Positions 1-7,051 of a DNA stretch of 34,637 bases are shown piece by piece. The translations under genes were made by a program, and so were the position numbers. Numbering within the stretch: position 1 is the first letter of the stretch; every line of letters begins with the position of its first letter. The stretch is from DATAFO01 sp046728015 (lineage in GTDB: Bacteria > Actinomycetota > Thermoleophilia > Solirubrobacterales > 70-9), in contig JBKPDQ010000148.1 in the NCBI GenBank assembly GCA_046728015.1, positions 1-34,637 on the forward strand. Direction: 5' to 3'. The notes below the pieces were generated by a model, which made no database searches, had not been told where the DNA came from, and worked only from the letters and a program-made list of their open reading frames with translations.

Positions 1-698
1 GCGCCACGCACCTCCGGTGCCAGCTTCGGCGCACCGGCCGCCTCCCGCGCCGCGCTCCCCAGCACGGCCGCGGCGTCCGCCCGTAGTACCACGTCCGGGT
101 CGAGCACGGCCAGCAGCCCGGCGAAGTCCCCTTCGCGCGCCGCCGCGAGGAATGCCCCCACGATCTCTCGCTGGCGACCGCGATCGGTCGGGGGCGGCGC
201 CGCCGCGCCGCGCACCCTCCGGCGCGCACGGCTCGCCAGCTGCCGCGCCGTCGTCGGCGTGCGTCCCACGATCGGCGCGATCTCATCGAACGGCAGGTCG
301 AACATGTCGTGCAGCACAAACGCCACGCGCTCCGCCGGCGCCAACGTCTCGAGCACCGCCAGCAACGCCAGCCCCACTGAGTCCGCCAGCACCGCCTCCT
401 GCTCGGGGTCACCCGGGGCCTGACTCCCCACCGCGGATTCAGTCGCGCGGCTCTCCAGTGACTCCTCCCGCCGGGATCGGCGAGACCGCAGCATGTCCAG
501 GCACACCCGCGCCACCACCGTCGTCAGCCACCCGCCCAGGTTCTCCACGGTGCTCGTGTCGGCCCGGCGAAGGCGGATCCACGCCTCCTGCACGGCGTCG
601 TCCGGCTCACTCCGCGACCCCAGCATCCGGTAGGCCACCCGGCCCAGGTGAGCCCGGTTCGCCTCGAACTGCTCGACAAGCCACTTCTGTTCAGACAT
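1..698 (-). CDS. ECF41/SigJ-type RNA polymerase sigma factor (C-terminus cut by window edge)
   Basis: The protein starts MSEQKWLVEQFEANRAHL at the ATG complementary to 696-698. Region 2 is clear (AYRMLGSRSEPDDAVQEAWIRLRR, residues about 22-45, with the family's DAVQEAW-type helix), followed by GWLTTVVARVCLDMLRSR. Region 4 (LAPAERVAFVLHDMFDLPF, then the helix-turn-helix GRTPTTARQLASRARRRV) is complete. A C-terminal SnoaL-like domain begins (REIVGAFLAAAREGDF...) and runs off the left edge. This three-part layout is typical of ECF41/SigJ sigma factors, where the SnoaL-like tail modulates activity in place of a separate anti-sigma factor. An AAGGA sequence precedes the ATG. It would direct transcription of a small regulon, often redox or detoxification genes. 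Family assignment is secure; target genes lie outside the window. Confidence 0.9.
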   Translation of the reverse strand, partial: MSEQKWLVEQFEANRAHLGRVAYRMLGSRSEPDDAVQEAWIRLRRADTSTVENLGGWLTTVVARVCLDMLRSRRSRREESLESRATESAVGSQAPGDPEQEAVLADSVGLALLAVLETLAPAERVAFVLHDMFDLPFDEIAPIVGRTPTTARQLASRARRRVRGAAAPPPTDRGRQREIVGAFLAAAREGDFAGLLAVLDPDVVLRADAAAVLGSAAREAAGAPKLAPEVRG

Positions 699-720
699 CG
701 GTCACATCCTTGGTTCCGCT

Positions 721-740
721 TCCGTCACTGCAATGACGGA
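721..740. promoter_or_regulatory. Perfect 7-bp inverted repeat upstream of the sigma factor gene
   Basis: TCCGTCA and TGACGGA form a perfect inverted repeat separated by six bases, ending 23 bases upstream of the sigma-factor ATG. Position and symmetry suit a repressor or autoregulatory operator. No T-run follows, so it is not a typical terminator. Function is inferred from position only. Confidence 0.35.
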
Positions 741-1085
741 TGGATCCAGGCCGACGTGACGAGGGGCTCGGCCAAAGGAGCTCGGCGCGAGAAGCGACCC
801 ATGATCCGTCGTCGCGTCACACCCTCTCGACCGCCTTCGTCATCATTGTGGCGTGACGCTCAGACCCTGGCCGCGAACGCCGCGGTCAGGCCGAGCCGGC
901 CGCCAGGACTCGAATCGCGCTTTTGTCCACGCTCATGCTTGCCTGTCGGGTGCTCTCATCAGGGTGACGAATCCTATTCAAACAATGTGTCAGCCTGAGC
1001 CGGCGCTCCACCCAGGCCTCCTCCTGCAACGCCCATCTGTCACATCGTCCCGCCCTCGTTCGTCACGTGGATAGGAGGAACGACG
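741..1085. other. Intergenic stretch between divergent sigma factor and VOC gene
   Basis: I see no protein fragment or RNA gene here on either strand. The open frames crossing it are out-of-frame readings of GC-rich sequence. It must carry the promoter of the VOC gene. The last bases hold a good ribosome-binding site (AGGAGG ending near 1079) for the ATG at 1086. Confidence 0.5.
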
Positions 1086-1463
1086 ATGCTGAAAAAAGTC
1101 GCCTACGTCAGCGTGTTCGTCACAGACCAGGACAAGGCGCTCGACTTCTACACGAATGTCCTTGGCTTCGAGAAGGGCATCGACAACCCGACACCGGGCG
1201 GACCGCGGTTCCTGACCGTCGGCGTCAAGGGTCAGGACTTCCAGCTCGTTCTCTGGCCAGGCACACCCGGGCAGGGCGAGCCGGTCTATGGCCGCGGGTC
1301 CGCCGCGTACACCATCGAGGTGAGCGATTGCCGGAAGATGGTCGAGGCGCTGAAGCTGAGCGGCGTGAAGTTCGAGACGGAGGTGCTCGAGTACCCGTGG
1401 GGCTCGGTGGCGGTGTTCCAGGATCCTGACGGCAACCGGCTGCAGCTGCGACAAGGCCGCTAG
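1086..1463 (+). CDS. VOC-family (glyoxalase/bleomycin-resistance fold) protein
   Basis: A 125-residue single-domain protein with the betaalphabetabetabeta pattern of the vicinal oxygen chelate superfamily. It has VAYVSVFVTDQDKALDFYT at the N-terminus, the typical DFYTNVLGFEKG first module, and a C-terminal FQDPDGNRLQLRQ strand where a metal-ligand Glu/Gln usually sits. Length is normal for stand-alone VOC proteins, which dimerise to form the active site. The start is fixed by AGGAGGAACGACG just before ATG. It stands alone, divergent from the sigma factor, which may regulate it as such pairs often do. The substrate cannot be told: the family includes glyoxalase I-like, dioxygenase and antibiotic-binding members. 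Confidence 0.9.
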   Translation: MLKKVAYVSVFVTDQDKALDFYTNVLGFEKGIDNPTPGGPRFLTVGVKGQDFQLVLWPGTPGQGEPVYGRGSAAYTIEVSDCRKMVEALKLSGVKFETEVLEYPWGSVAVFQDPDGNRLQLRQGR

Positions 1464-1554
1464 GCATCCGCTCACCGCTCAGGAAACCCGACGCAGGTTC
1501 GCTTGGCGCTTGTGGTGGTGGATCGAGTAGACTCCGTCCATCCTAAGCCACGCG

Positions 1555-1718
1555 AGGCCGAAGGCGGGCCTCGCCCAGGATGCAGAGCCGAGTTTCCGCC
1601 TGGTGCACGTCGGTGCCAATTTGGTCCACGGCTGGCCCCCCTCGTGCGGCGATGACCGTGGTTCACCCTGTGGGGCAGCGTATGCCACCACGTCGAGTGG
1701 GGGTCAGCCACTTCATCC
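1555..1718 (-). repeat. IS110-derived repeat, copy A (left end plus transposase start)
   Basis: This 164-bp block recurs at 5010-5177 in the same orientation, with the same outer boundaries (AGGCCGAAGGCG at one side, CACTTCATCC at the other). Read on the minus strand, it starts with about 100 bases of non-coding sequence, including a 40-odd-base stretch identical in both copies. It then has a GTG start followed by codons for IGTDVHQAETRLCILGE, the hallmark N-terminus of IS110-family transposases containing the first catalytic Asp (GTDVH here, GIDVH in copy B). The coding sequence stops being recognisable after about 20 codons. The non-coding part corresponds to the region where IS110 elements encode their bridge/seek RNA. 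It is either a remnant or a non-autonomous derivative. Confidence 0.75.
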
Positions 1719-1969
1719 GATCGTGTCATGGGGCAGGCCCCACCTGCCGCGAATGAAAGCCGGACGTGGGAGTAGACTGAGCCTCACCGCGCCACGCCGA
1801 GACAGGTCGGCTTTAGATTGGTGCCGCGAGCCCGTATCCATCCGATCGTGACCGGGGTGTGACGGACGGCACCTCAGACTGTCGCCCCCGCCTGGCGGGG
1901 AGCACGTGGAGGATACTCGGAAGAAAAGTCACGCCTCCGGCGCGGCGCGGTCACAAGGAGGCGACGACG
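1719..1969 (+). ncRNA. Non-coding leader of the IS110 element, candidate bridge RNA region
   Basis: In several IS110-family elements the non-coding left end is transcribed into a structured RNA that pairs with both target and donor DNA. This 250-base leader has compact hairpins, for example GGCAGG/CCTGCC near 1733-1749 and CCCCGCC/GGCGGGG near 1887-1903. It has no coding signal, which fits such an RNA. The call rests on family knowledge and hairpins seen by eye; RNA boundaries and loops were not modelled. Confidence 0.3.
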
Positions 1970-3211
1970 ATGGAGGTCCTGTACCGCGTCTGCTGTGGGC
2001 TGGATGTGCACAAGAAGACGGTGGCGGCCTGCCTGCGAGTTCCGGGTTCGAAGGGCGCGCGGACCGAGGAGATTCGCACCTTCGGGACGACGACGGGCGA
2101 GTTGCTGCAACTGGCTGACTGGCTCACGGGGGCCGGATGCACGCACGTCGCGATGGAGAGCACGGGCGTGTACTGGCGGCCGGTCTATCAGCTCCTGGAG
2201 GGAAGCTTCGAGCTCCTCCTCGTCAACGCGCAGCACATCAAGGCGGTGCCCGGCCGGAAGACCGACGTCAAGGATTGCCAGTGGATCGCGCGCTTATTGG
2301 AGCATGGCTTGCTCCGGGCGAGCTTCGTGCCTCCCGCGCCCGTTCGGGAACTGCGGGAGCTGACCCGCTACCGGCGGCAGCTGGTGCAGGAACGCGCCCG
2401 CGAAGCGAACCGGATCCAGAAGGTCCTCGAGACCGCGAACATCAAGCTCGGTACCGTCGCCACGGATGTGCTCGGCGCCTCGGGGCGGGCGATGCTGCGG
2501 GCGCTCATCGCCGGGGAACGCGATGCCGAGGCGCTGGCGGGCCTGGCGCAGGGCCGCCTGCGGAACAAGACCGCCCAGTTGCGGGAGGCGCTGCGGGGCC
2601 GGGTCACCGACCACCACCGCTTCATGCTGCAGGAGTTGCTGACCCACGTCGAGTTCCTGGACCAGCAGATCGCGCGGTTCGATGCCCGCGTCGAGGCCCA
2701 GATGCGCCCGTTTGCGGCGGCGCTCGAACGCCTCGACACCATCCCCGGCGTGGCCACGCGCAGTGCCGAGCAAATCCTGGCCGAACTCGGGGACGACATG
2801 CGTCGCTTTCCCACGGCGGCCCAGGCCGCGTCGTGGACGGGCATCTGTCCGGGCAACCACGAGAGTGCCGGCAAGCGGAAGTCGGGCAAGTCCCGCAAGG
2901 GCAACCGGTGGCTGCGCGCCACCCTGATCGAGTGTGCGCGGGGCGCCGTCCGTGCCCGGCACCGCTACCTGGCGGCGCAATATCATCGAGTGGCTCGCCG
3001 GCGTGGCGACAAGAAGGCGATTGTGGCCGTGGCGCACTCGATCCTGGTCGCCACGTGGCACATCCTGCGGGATGGCGTGCCGTACCGCGAGCTCGGCCCC
3101 GACCACTTCGACCGCCTGGACCGAGACCGACTCATCCGGTATCACACCCGTCGGTTAGCCGACCTTGGCATCCACGTGCCCGCTGCCGCTCAGCCATCGG
3201 CAGCCGCATAG
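1970..3211 (+). CDS. IS110-family transposase (DEDD recombinase), intact
   Basis: A 413-residue transposase. The N-terminal RuvC-like DEDD domain shows Asp12 in CGLDVHKK, Glu63 in VAMESTGVYW and Asp99/Asp102 in GRKTDVKDC. The C-terminal Tnp domain has the IPGVATRSAEQILAELG helix-hairpin-helix-like stretch and GNHESAGKRKSGKSRKGN, whose Ser299 is the likely nucleophile. It catalyses RNA-guided insertion and excision of the element. The ATG at 1970 is chosen over an upstream in-frame start because AAGGAG lies nine bases before it and the family's N-terminus begins there. Length and motifs are complete, so it may be active. It separates repeat copy A from the hydrolase/AraC pair. Confidence 0.93.
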   Translation: MEVLYRVCCGLDVHKKTVAACLRVPGSKGARTEEIRTFGTTTGELLQLADWLTGAGCTHVAMESTGVYWRPVYQLLEGSFELLLVNAQHIKAVPGRKTDVKDCQWIARLLEHGLLRASFVPPAPVRELRELTRYRRQLVQERAREANRIQKVLETANIKLGTVATDVLGASGRAMLRALIAGERDAEALAGLAQGRLRNKTAQLREALRGRVTDHHRFMLQELLTHVEFLDQQIARFDARVEAQMRPFAAALERLDTIPGVATRSAEQILAELGDDMRRFPTAAQAASWTGICPGNHESAGKRKSGKSRKGNRWLRATLIECARGAVRARHRYLAAQYHRVARRRGDKKAIVAVAHSILVATWHILRDGVPYRELGPDHFDRLDRDRLIRYHTRRLADLGIHVPAAAQPSAAA

Positions 3212-3261
3212 ATAGGACGCTTTCGGAGGATCTACGTTCCTCGCCGCCGATCAGAGGCCGA

Positions 3262-3909
3262 CTACCGGGTCCCCTCCTTCAGGCCCAGCATTTCCCACTG
3301 CCAGCGAATGGCTCTGCTGAAGCCATGTCCGTGCTCTTCGAAAATCTTGAGGACTGCCGGGACAGTTTCTGTGCGCGCCCAGTCCCGCTGGAGTTCGACC
3401 GGATACGCCAGCGCGCTGATAGGGATGGCCCCCGCCTGCACCATACGCTGGACCGCTAGTGCGTGACTTTCCGCGTCAGCTCCGCCGGAGGCATCCGGGA
3501 CAATGTACACAATGTAGCCGTCGCCGAGCGCGCCCTGAACCGCCAGGTTCAGGCAGATCTCCGTCCACAAGCCGGCTATCACGAGCCTCTTGCGCCCCGT
3601 CTGCTTGACCCAATCGACGACGCGCTGATCGTCCCACGAGCACAGGCCCGTGCGGTCGATCGGCTTCTGTTCGGGGAAGACCGCCTGGAGTTCTTTCAAG
3701 AGGGGCTGGTGTTCCGCAACACCCGTCGTCAGCAGGGTTGGCACGTTGAATACCTTGGCCGCCTTCGCCAGTGCGGTCACATTGTGAGAGACCGTCGAGT
3801 GCTTGTGCGACGTCACAGACAGGAGCTGCGGGTACTGGTGGTCAATGAGCAGCAATGCATGGTTGTCCGGGGTGAGCAGGTTCTTTACTCCGTTGTATTG
3901 GGTTGTCAT
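3262..3909 (-). CDS. YcaC-like isochorismatase-family hydrolase
   Basis: A 215-residue cysteine hydrolase of the isochorismatase superfamily, closest in pattern to YcaC. It has LLIDHQYPQLL with Asp23 of the catalytic triad, a Lys/Arg-rich strand (TGRKRLVIAGL) and the nucleophile Cys119 in GLWTEICLN. The conserved ALAVQRMVQAGA and ELQRDWAR segments towards the C-terminus also match YcaC. YcaC-type enzymes form octamers; their physiological substrate is unsettled. The ATG at 3909 is preferred over the GTG immediately upstream because GGAGG sits seven bases before it. It is divergent from an AraC regulator, which probably controls it. Its base composition is visibly less GC-rich than neighbours (for example ATGACAACCCAATAC at the start), suggesting recent transfer. 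Confidence 0.9.
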   Translation of the reverse strand: MTTQYNGVKNLLTPDNHALLLIDHQYPQLLSVTSHKHSTVSHNVTALAKAAKVFNVPTLLTTGVAEHQPLLKELQAVFPEQKPIDRTGLCSWDDQRVVDWVKQTGRKRLVIAGLWTEICLNLAVQGALGDGYIVYIVPDASGGADAESHALAVQRMVQAGAIPISALAYPVELQRDWARTETVPAVLKIFEEHGHGFSRAIRWQWEMLGLKEGTR

Positions 3910-4060
3910 CACTTTTCCTCCTTATGTTTTGGCTCGTTGATGATTCACAAATCCGTTCTACTCGCCGTATTGTGGATATTCAATGCCCGGGAGGCCAAAT
4001 CTGTTGCTCAGTCGTCCAAGCGGTGTGGACGCCTGAGTTGCTTTCTGCGATGCTTCCACC
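3910..4060. promoter_or_regulatory. Divergent promoter region of the hydrolase/AraC pair
   Basis: The 150 bases between the two divergent genes are the most AT-rich of the area and must hold both promoters and the AraC-type binding sites. The Shine-Dalgarno GGAGG of the hydrolase lies at about 3917-3921. I could not identify convincing -35/-10 pairs or AraC half-sites by eye. Confidence 0.4.
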
Positions 4061-5011
4061 GTGGCCAACCCTGAAAAACAAGACCCGCTTGGCGAGGCGT
4101 TGCACTTCCTCAGAATGTCTGGCGTCTCTTACCACCGTTGCGATTTCACGGCCCCCTGGGGGTTGTTGCTCCCCTTGGCCGAAGGTTGCGCGATATTTCA
4201 TCTCGTCGTGTCCGGAACAGCCATCCTGCGTGAAGGCGAAATGACGCAATGGCTTGAAACGGGCGACCTGGTTCTCGTTCCCCACGGACACGGGCACGCC
4301 CTCCTGGATAATCCCGCAAGTCCAGCCGCTCACCTTGAGGAGCTCGAATGCGAACACCAGAACGAGCGCTACGCACTCCTTCGTCAAGGCGGAGGCGGCG
4401 CGCTGACACAATTGGTTTGTGTCATTGTGCGATTCGACCATCCAGCGGCGCGTCAGTTGATCAACCAGCTTCCGAAGATCATTCACGTGAAGGCCGCGAA
4501 CTCGCACGAGCTGGAATGGCTGGATGCGACCGTGCGCTTCATCGGCAGCGAGGCGAGGACCTTACGCCCAGGCGGCGACACCGTGCTCACGAGACTTGCG
4601 GATATCCTGATCGTTCAAACGATCCGCTGGTGGATCGAACATCAACCCGCGCTTCAGCCGGGCTGGTTGGCTGCCCTGCGCGACCCCCGGATTGGCCGCG
4701 CCATCACACTGATCCATCGCGAGCCTTCCCGCCCGTGGACGGTCGGCGCTTTGGCGGCCGAGGTCGCAATGTCCCGCTCGTCCTTCGCCGACCACTTCAC
4801 CCAGATGGTCGGTGAACCAGCCATGCATTTCGTGGCCCGCTGGCGAATGTACACCGCGCTCACGATCCTGCAGCAGGAAAGCATGGATATCGGCGAATTG
4901 GCGACGCGACTCGGCTATACGTCGGAAGCAGCGTTTAATCGGACCTTCAAACGCGTGATCGGCGTCACACCCGGCGTGGCGCGGAAGTCAGCGGCAACCG
5001 CCGGACGGTAG
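4061..5011 (+). CDS. AraC-family transcriptional regulator with cupin-type sensor domain
   Basis: A 316-residue regulator. The N-terminal half (about residues 1-170) is the AraC cupin_6-type effector domain: APWGLLLPLAEGCAIFHLV, then GDLVLVPHGHGH. The C-terminal half has two helix-turn-helix motifs, WTVGALAAEVAMSRSSFADHF and IGELATRLGYTSEAAFNRTFKR, followed by the conserved GVTP. It starts at GTG 4061, with no good Shine-Dalgarno visible. It probably activates the divergent YcaC-like hydrolase, a common pairing. The stop codon TAG overlaps the first base pairs of repeat copy B, so the last few residues may have been changed by that insertion, but the DNA-binding domain is complete. Confidence 0.92.
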   Translation: MANPEKQDPLGEALHFLRMSGVSYHRCDFTAPWGLLLPLAEGCAIFHLVVSGTAILREGEMTQWLETGDLVLVPHGHGHALLDNPASPAAHLEELECEHQNERYALLRQGGGGALTQLVCVIVRFDHPAARQLINQLPKIIHVKAANSHELEWLDATVRFIGSEARTLRPGGDTVLTRLADILIVQTIRWWIEHQPALQPGWLAALRDPRIGRAITLIHREPSRPWTVGALAAEVAMSRSSFADHFTQMVGEPAMHFVARWRMYTALTILQQESMDIGELATRLGYTSEAAFNRTFKRVIGVTPGVARKSAATAGR

Positions 5012-5177
5012 GCCGAAGGCGACGGGCCTCGCCCAGGATGCAGAGCCGGCTTTCCGCCTGGTGCACGTCGATGCCAACATGGTCATGGCTGGCCCCTCCT
5101 CCTGCGGCGTCGACCGCGGTTCACCCTGTGGGGCAGCGTATGCCACCACGTCGAGTGGGGGGTCAGCCACTTCATCC
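5010..5177 (-). repeat. IS110-derived repeat, copy B
   Basis: Second copy of the repeat at 1555-1718, 168 bp, same orientation and same boundaries. On the minus strand the codons read HDHVGIDVHQAESRLCILGE, with the IS110 GIDVH motif. A one-base deletion just after the presumed ATG puts the start out of frame, so this copy cannot make even the short peptide. The non-coding part (GGTTCACCCTGTGGGGCAGC and onward, about 5117-5160) is identical to copy A. Near the truncated end, AGGCC and GGCCT form a short inverted repeat in both copies. The two copies flank the intact IS110, the hydrolase and the AraC gene. Confidence 0.75.
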
Positions 5178-5262
5178 CATCTAGGATCCCTGCACGGTCT
5201 CCTTGGGGAGTCAGACGGTGGTCCAGTCGACGGTGCCGTTGGTCCAGGTTGACGGTGCCGCT

Positions 5263-5355
5263 CGGGCGAGGTCGTTGTGCGAAATCCTGGGGCAGGCGCC
5301 GCTCGGGCTCGATGCGCTCGCACTCGGCCACGATGCGCGGCCGGAACGCGCGGGC
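5263..5355 (-). pseudogene. Possible acyl-CoA dehydrogenase N-terminal scrap
   Basis: On the minus strand one frame reads FRPRIVAECERIEPERRLP, resembling the first helix of acyl-CoA dehydrogenase-like proteins, where a similar IEr(E)RRLP segment precedes the substrate domain. Only about 30 residues match and there is no start or continuation. The remaining bases between repeat copy B and the membrane-protein gene show nothing I recognise. This is a weak call based on resemblance alone. Confidence 0.25.
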
Positions 5356-5400
5356 GGCGTCCGGGCGACGTCGTCGGCCATGGGGCCTTCTCAGCCACAG

Positions 5401-6450
5401 TTACCGGAGCCCGAAGATCTTCACCATGAGCGGCGCATCAGCAATCACGTGCGGCGCCACGGCGTGGTAGCCGAGCGCGTGAACCCAGGCATTGCCCGTG
5501 CGCAGCGTCAGGACGCTCTTGATCATCCCAGGCCCGAAGTAGGTGAATAGGACGAACAGCAGCGAGAGCGCCGCGTCCCGCGGCGACCCGAAAGCCGACC
5601 ACCCTTCGACGATATGCATGGCCGCGTACGTCAGGCCGCCGAGCAGCACGGTACTGATGATCGACCCTGTCAGCTTAAGGTATCTGGGTAAGAGAATCGC
5701 ATAGATCAGGACCATCGTCGGTAGCACGGTTCCGATGAAGAAGATTGCCAGGGTGAGTGGGGCTCCGAGGATCATTTGCCGCGAGCTCAGCCGCAAGATG
5801 CCGCCGAACACCGCCATTTCGAAAGCAGACTCGATCAGCAGGACGACCAGAATGAGTTGCCCGTCGTTCCTGCGGTCTACAGATCGAAGGTTGAGAGCGG
5901 TGTTGGTGTAGCGGCGCCGGAAGTAGAGGTATGGCACCACCGCGAAGATCAGAACGTTGTACGACGCCCAGATCCAGACATCGCTCTGTGTCGGCATCAC
6001 CGTGGTGCCGTAAAGAGTGCCGGCGAGGTGGAAGCTGAAGGGACGGGAACCCAGTGCGGAACCGACCATCCAGCCACCGACTTGACCGAAGGCCGCGTAG
6101 GCTAAGACCAGGATCGTCTCGCCCAACGCAACGCGGGGCTCTGGCGCGCGAGCGGCCATGTCGGGAATCACGCGATTGCGGGTCAGGAGGAAGGTCAACA
6201 CCATGAGCCCGAGGATCTCGATCATTCCCAGGGTTGGCTGAGCCATCTGCGACGCCAATGGGAGGTGGGCAACCGCCGGCCGATCGAACGGGAGCGACTC
6301 GTGCGTGAGCCAGAGCACGACGAGGTGGCCGACGACCCACAGGCCGACGGCAATTCGAACGCCGCGATGGTTGACGACGGCTCGCAAGCTCGACAACAGC
6401 GATGCTGGAGTCGCGCCAAGGGGCGGTGGCGATTGACTGCTGGCACTCAT
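5401..6450 (-). CDS. Polytopic membrane protein, divergent CPBP/CAAX-protease-like
   Basis: A 349-residue integral membrane protein with about eight or nine hydrophobic segments (for example VGLWVVGHLVVLWL, GLMVLTFLLT, VLIFAVVPYLYF, LTLAIFFIGTVLPTMVLIYA). The last 130 residues resemble CPBP intramembrane metalloproteases. ESAFEMAVFGGILRL occupies the place of the EExxxR motif, AAMHIVEG that of the second His motif, and LRTGNAWVHALGYHAVAPH that of the final His motif. The paired glutamates are not adjacent as in the classical motif, so proteolytic activity is uncertain. The ATG at 6450 is the only plausible start. The gene stands alone after the IS110 island. It could instead be an unrelated transporter-like protein. 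Confidence 0.6.
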   Translation of the reverse strand: MSASSQSPPPLGATPASLLSSLRAVVNHRGVRIAVGLWVVGHLVVLWLTHESLPFDRPAVAHLPLASQMAQPTLGMIEILGLMVLTFLLTRNRVIPDMAARAPEPRVALGETILVLAYAAFGQVGGWMVGSALGSRPFSFHLAGTLYGTTVMPTQSDVWIWASYNVLIFAVVPYLYFRRRYTNTALNLRSVDRRNDGQLILVVLLIESAFEMAVFGGILRLSSRQMILGAPLTLAIFFIGTVLPTMVLIYAILLPRYLKLTGSIISTVLLGGLTYAAMHIVEGWSAFGSPRDAALSLLFVLFTYFGPGMIKSVLTLRTGNAWVHALGYHAVAPHVIADAPLMVKIFGLR

Positions 6451-6686
6451 GGCTGCCTTCTGAGCAACGCCCCCGCGCGCGACAGCTTCATCCAGCAGTC
6501 AGGCCGCTCTACCGAGCGACTCCCGCATCCAACTCCCGAAGCAGCGTGACCACCTGAGGCTCGAGAAACGGAGCGATCCAGGAGAGTTTCAACGATGCCG
6601 AACGGAGGAAACGCAAACCACCTCTCTTGCTCCACTCCCGCGCGTCTCGTCACCCCGGCCCGCCCCGCCACCCGGGCGCGCCCACG

Positions 6687-6911
6687 CTAGCACGCCATCG
6701 AGGCGGCGGGCCAGTGCCCGGGAGGCCGACATGCCTGGGAGGCCGACGCCGGCGGGCCGGGACCCCCGCCCCCGGCCGGATTCAGCAGCCGGCGCACGGC
6801 GTGGGGCTCCGTCTCCGTCACCGCCTCGAGGATCCGCCGCGGGCCGCCACAGCGCGGACAGACCAGGACCTGGATCGCGAACACCCGGCGCAGGAGCTGG
6901 GCGACTGAAGA
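6687..6911 (-). pseudogene. IS91-type transposase C-terminal fragment
   Basis: The minus strand encodes SSVAQLLRRVFAIQVLVCPR, then CGGPRRILEAVTETEPHAVRRLL. This is the characteristic C-terminus of IS91/Y2-type transposases, a Cys-x-x-Cys-Gly-Gly zinc-knuckle stretch followed by the ITD-like helix. It then degenerates into Pro/Gly-rich sequence up to the stop at 6687. The N-terminal relaxase-like domain is absent. No element ends are visible. It marks another past transposition event between the membrane-protein gene and the beta-lactamase-fold gene. The rest of 6451-7051 shows no other gene. Confidence 0.7.
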
Positions 6912-6928
6912 CGGGACGATCGCGGTCA

Positions 6929-6942
6929 CACAGTACACTGTG
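6929..6942. promoter_or_regulatory. Palindrome upstream of the beta-lactamase-fold gene
   Basis: CACAGTACACTGTG is a perfect 14-bp palindrome (six-base arms, AC centre) about 110 bases upstream of the ATG at 7052. It could be an operator for that gene. No regulator gene is adjacent. Confidence 0.3.
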
Positions 6943-7051
6943 GAGAAAGGCACGCTGAGAGGCTGACCGCCAAGATCGGTGCCGGCCTGGCGGCCAGACC
7001 AAACGTGTTGGCGCCTCCCTGTCCACCGCGCGTTTGACGTAGGAGTGAGGG

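Larger units (their letters stand above)
1719..3261 (+). mobile_element. IS110-family insertion sequence (ends approximate)
   Basis: The element comprises the intact transposase at 1970-3211 and about 250 bases of upstream non-coding DNA. IS110 elements lack conventional terminal inverted repeats, so the ends cannot be placed exactly. I set the left limit where repeat copy A stops and the right limit at the stop codon of the neighbouring hydrolase. An 11-base match (ATCCGATCGTG) occurs near 1714 and again near 1841 and could mark a core or junction sequence. It differs from the IS110 relative that gave rise to the flanking repeats. Confidence 0.55.

Noticed and set aside
17..736. 239-codon + strand open frame at the left edge
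   Set aside because: Antisense shadow of the sigma factor gene; Pro/Arg/Ser-rich and without a ribosome-binding site.
895..935. tRNA T-loop-like GATTCGAGTCC on the minus strand
   Set aside because: The five bases on each side of the loop do not pair and the rest of a cloverleaf is absent.
2137..3459. 440-codon open frame overlapping the IS110 transposase
   Set aside because: Shifted reading of the transposase; composition is Arg/Pro/Gly-rich and without a domain.
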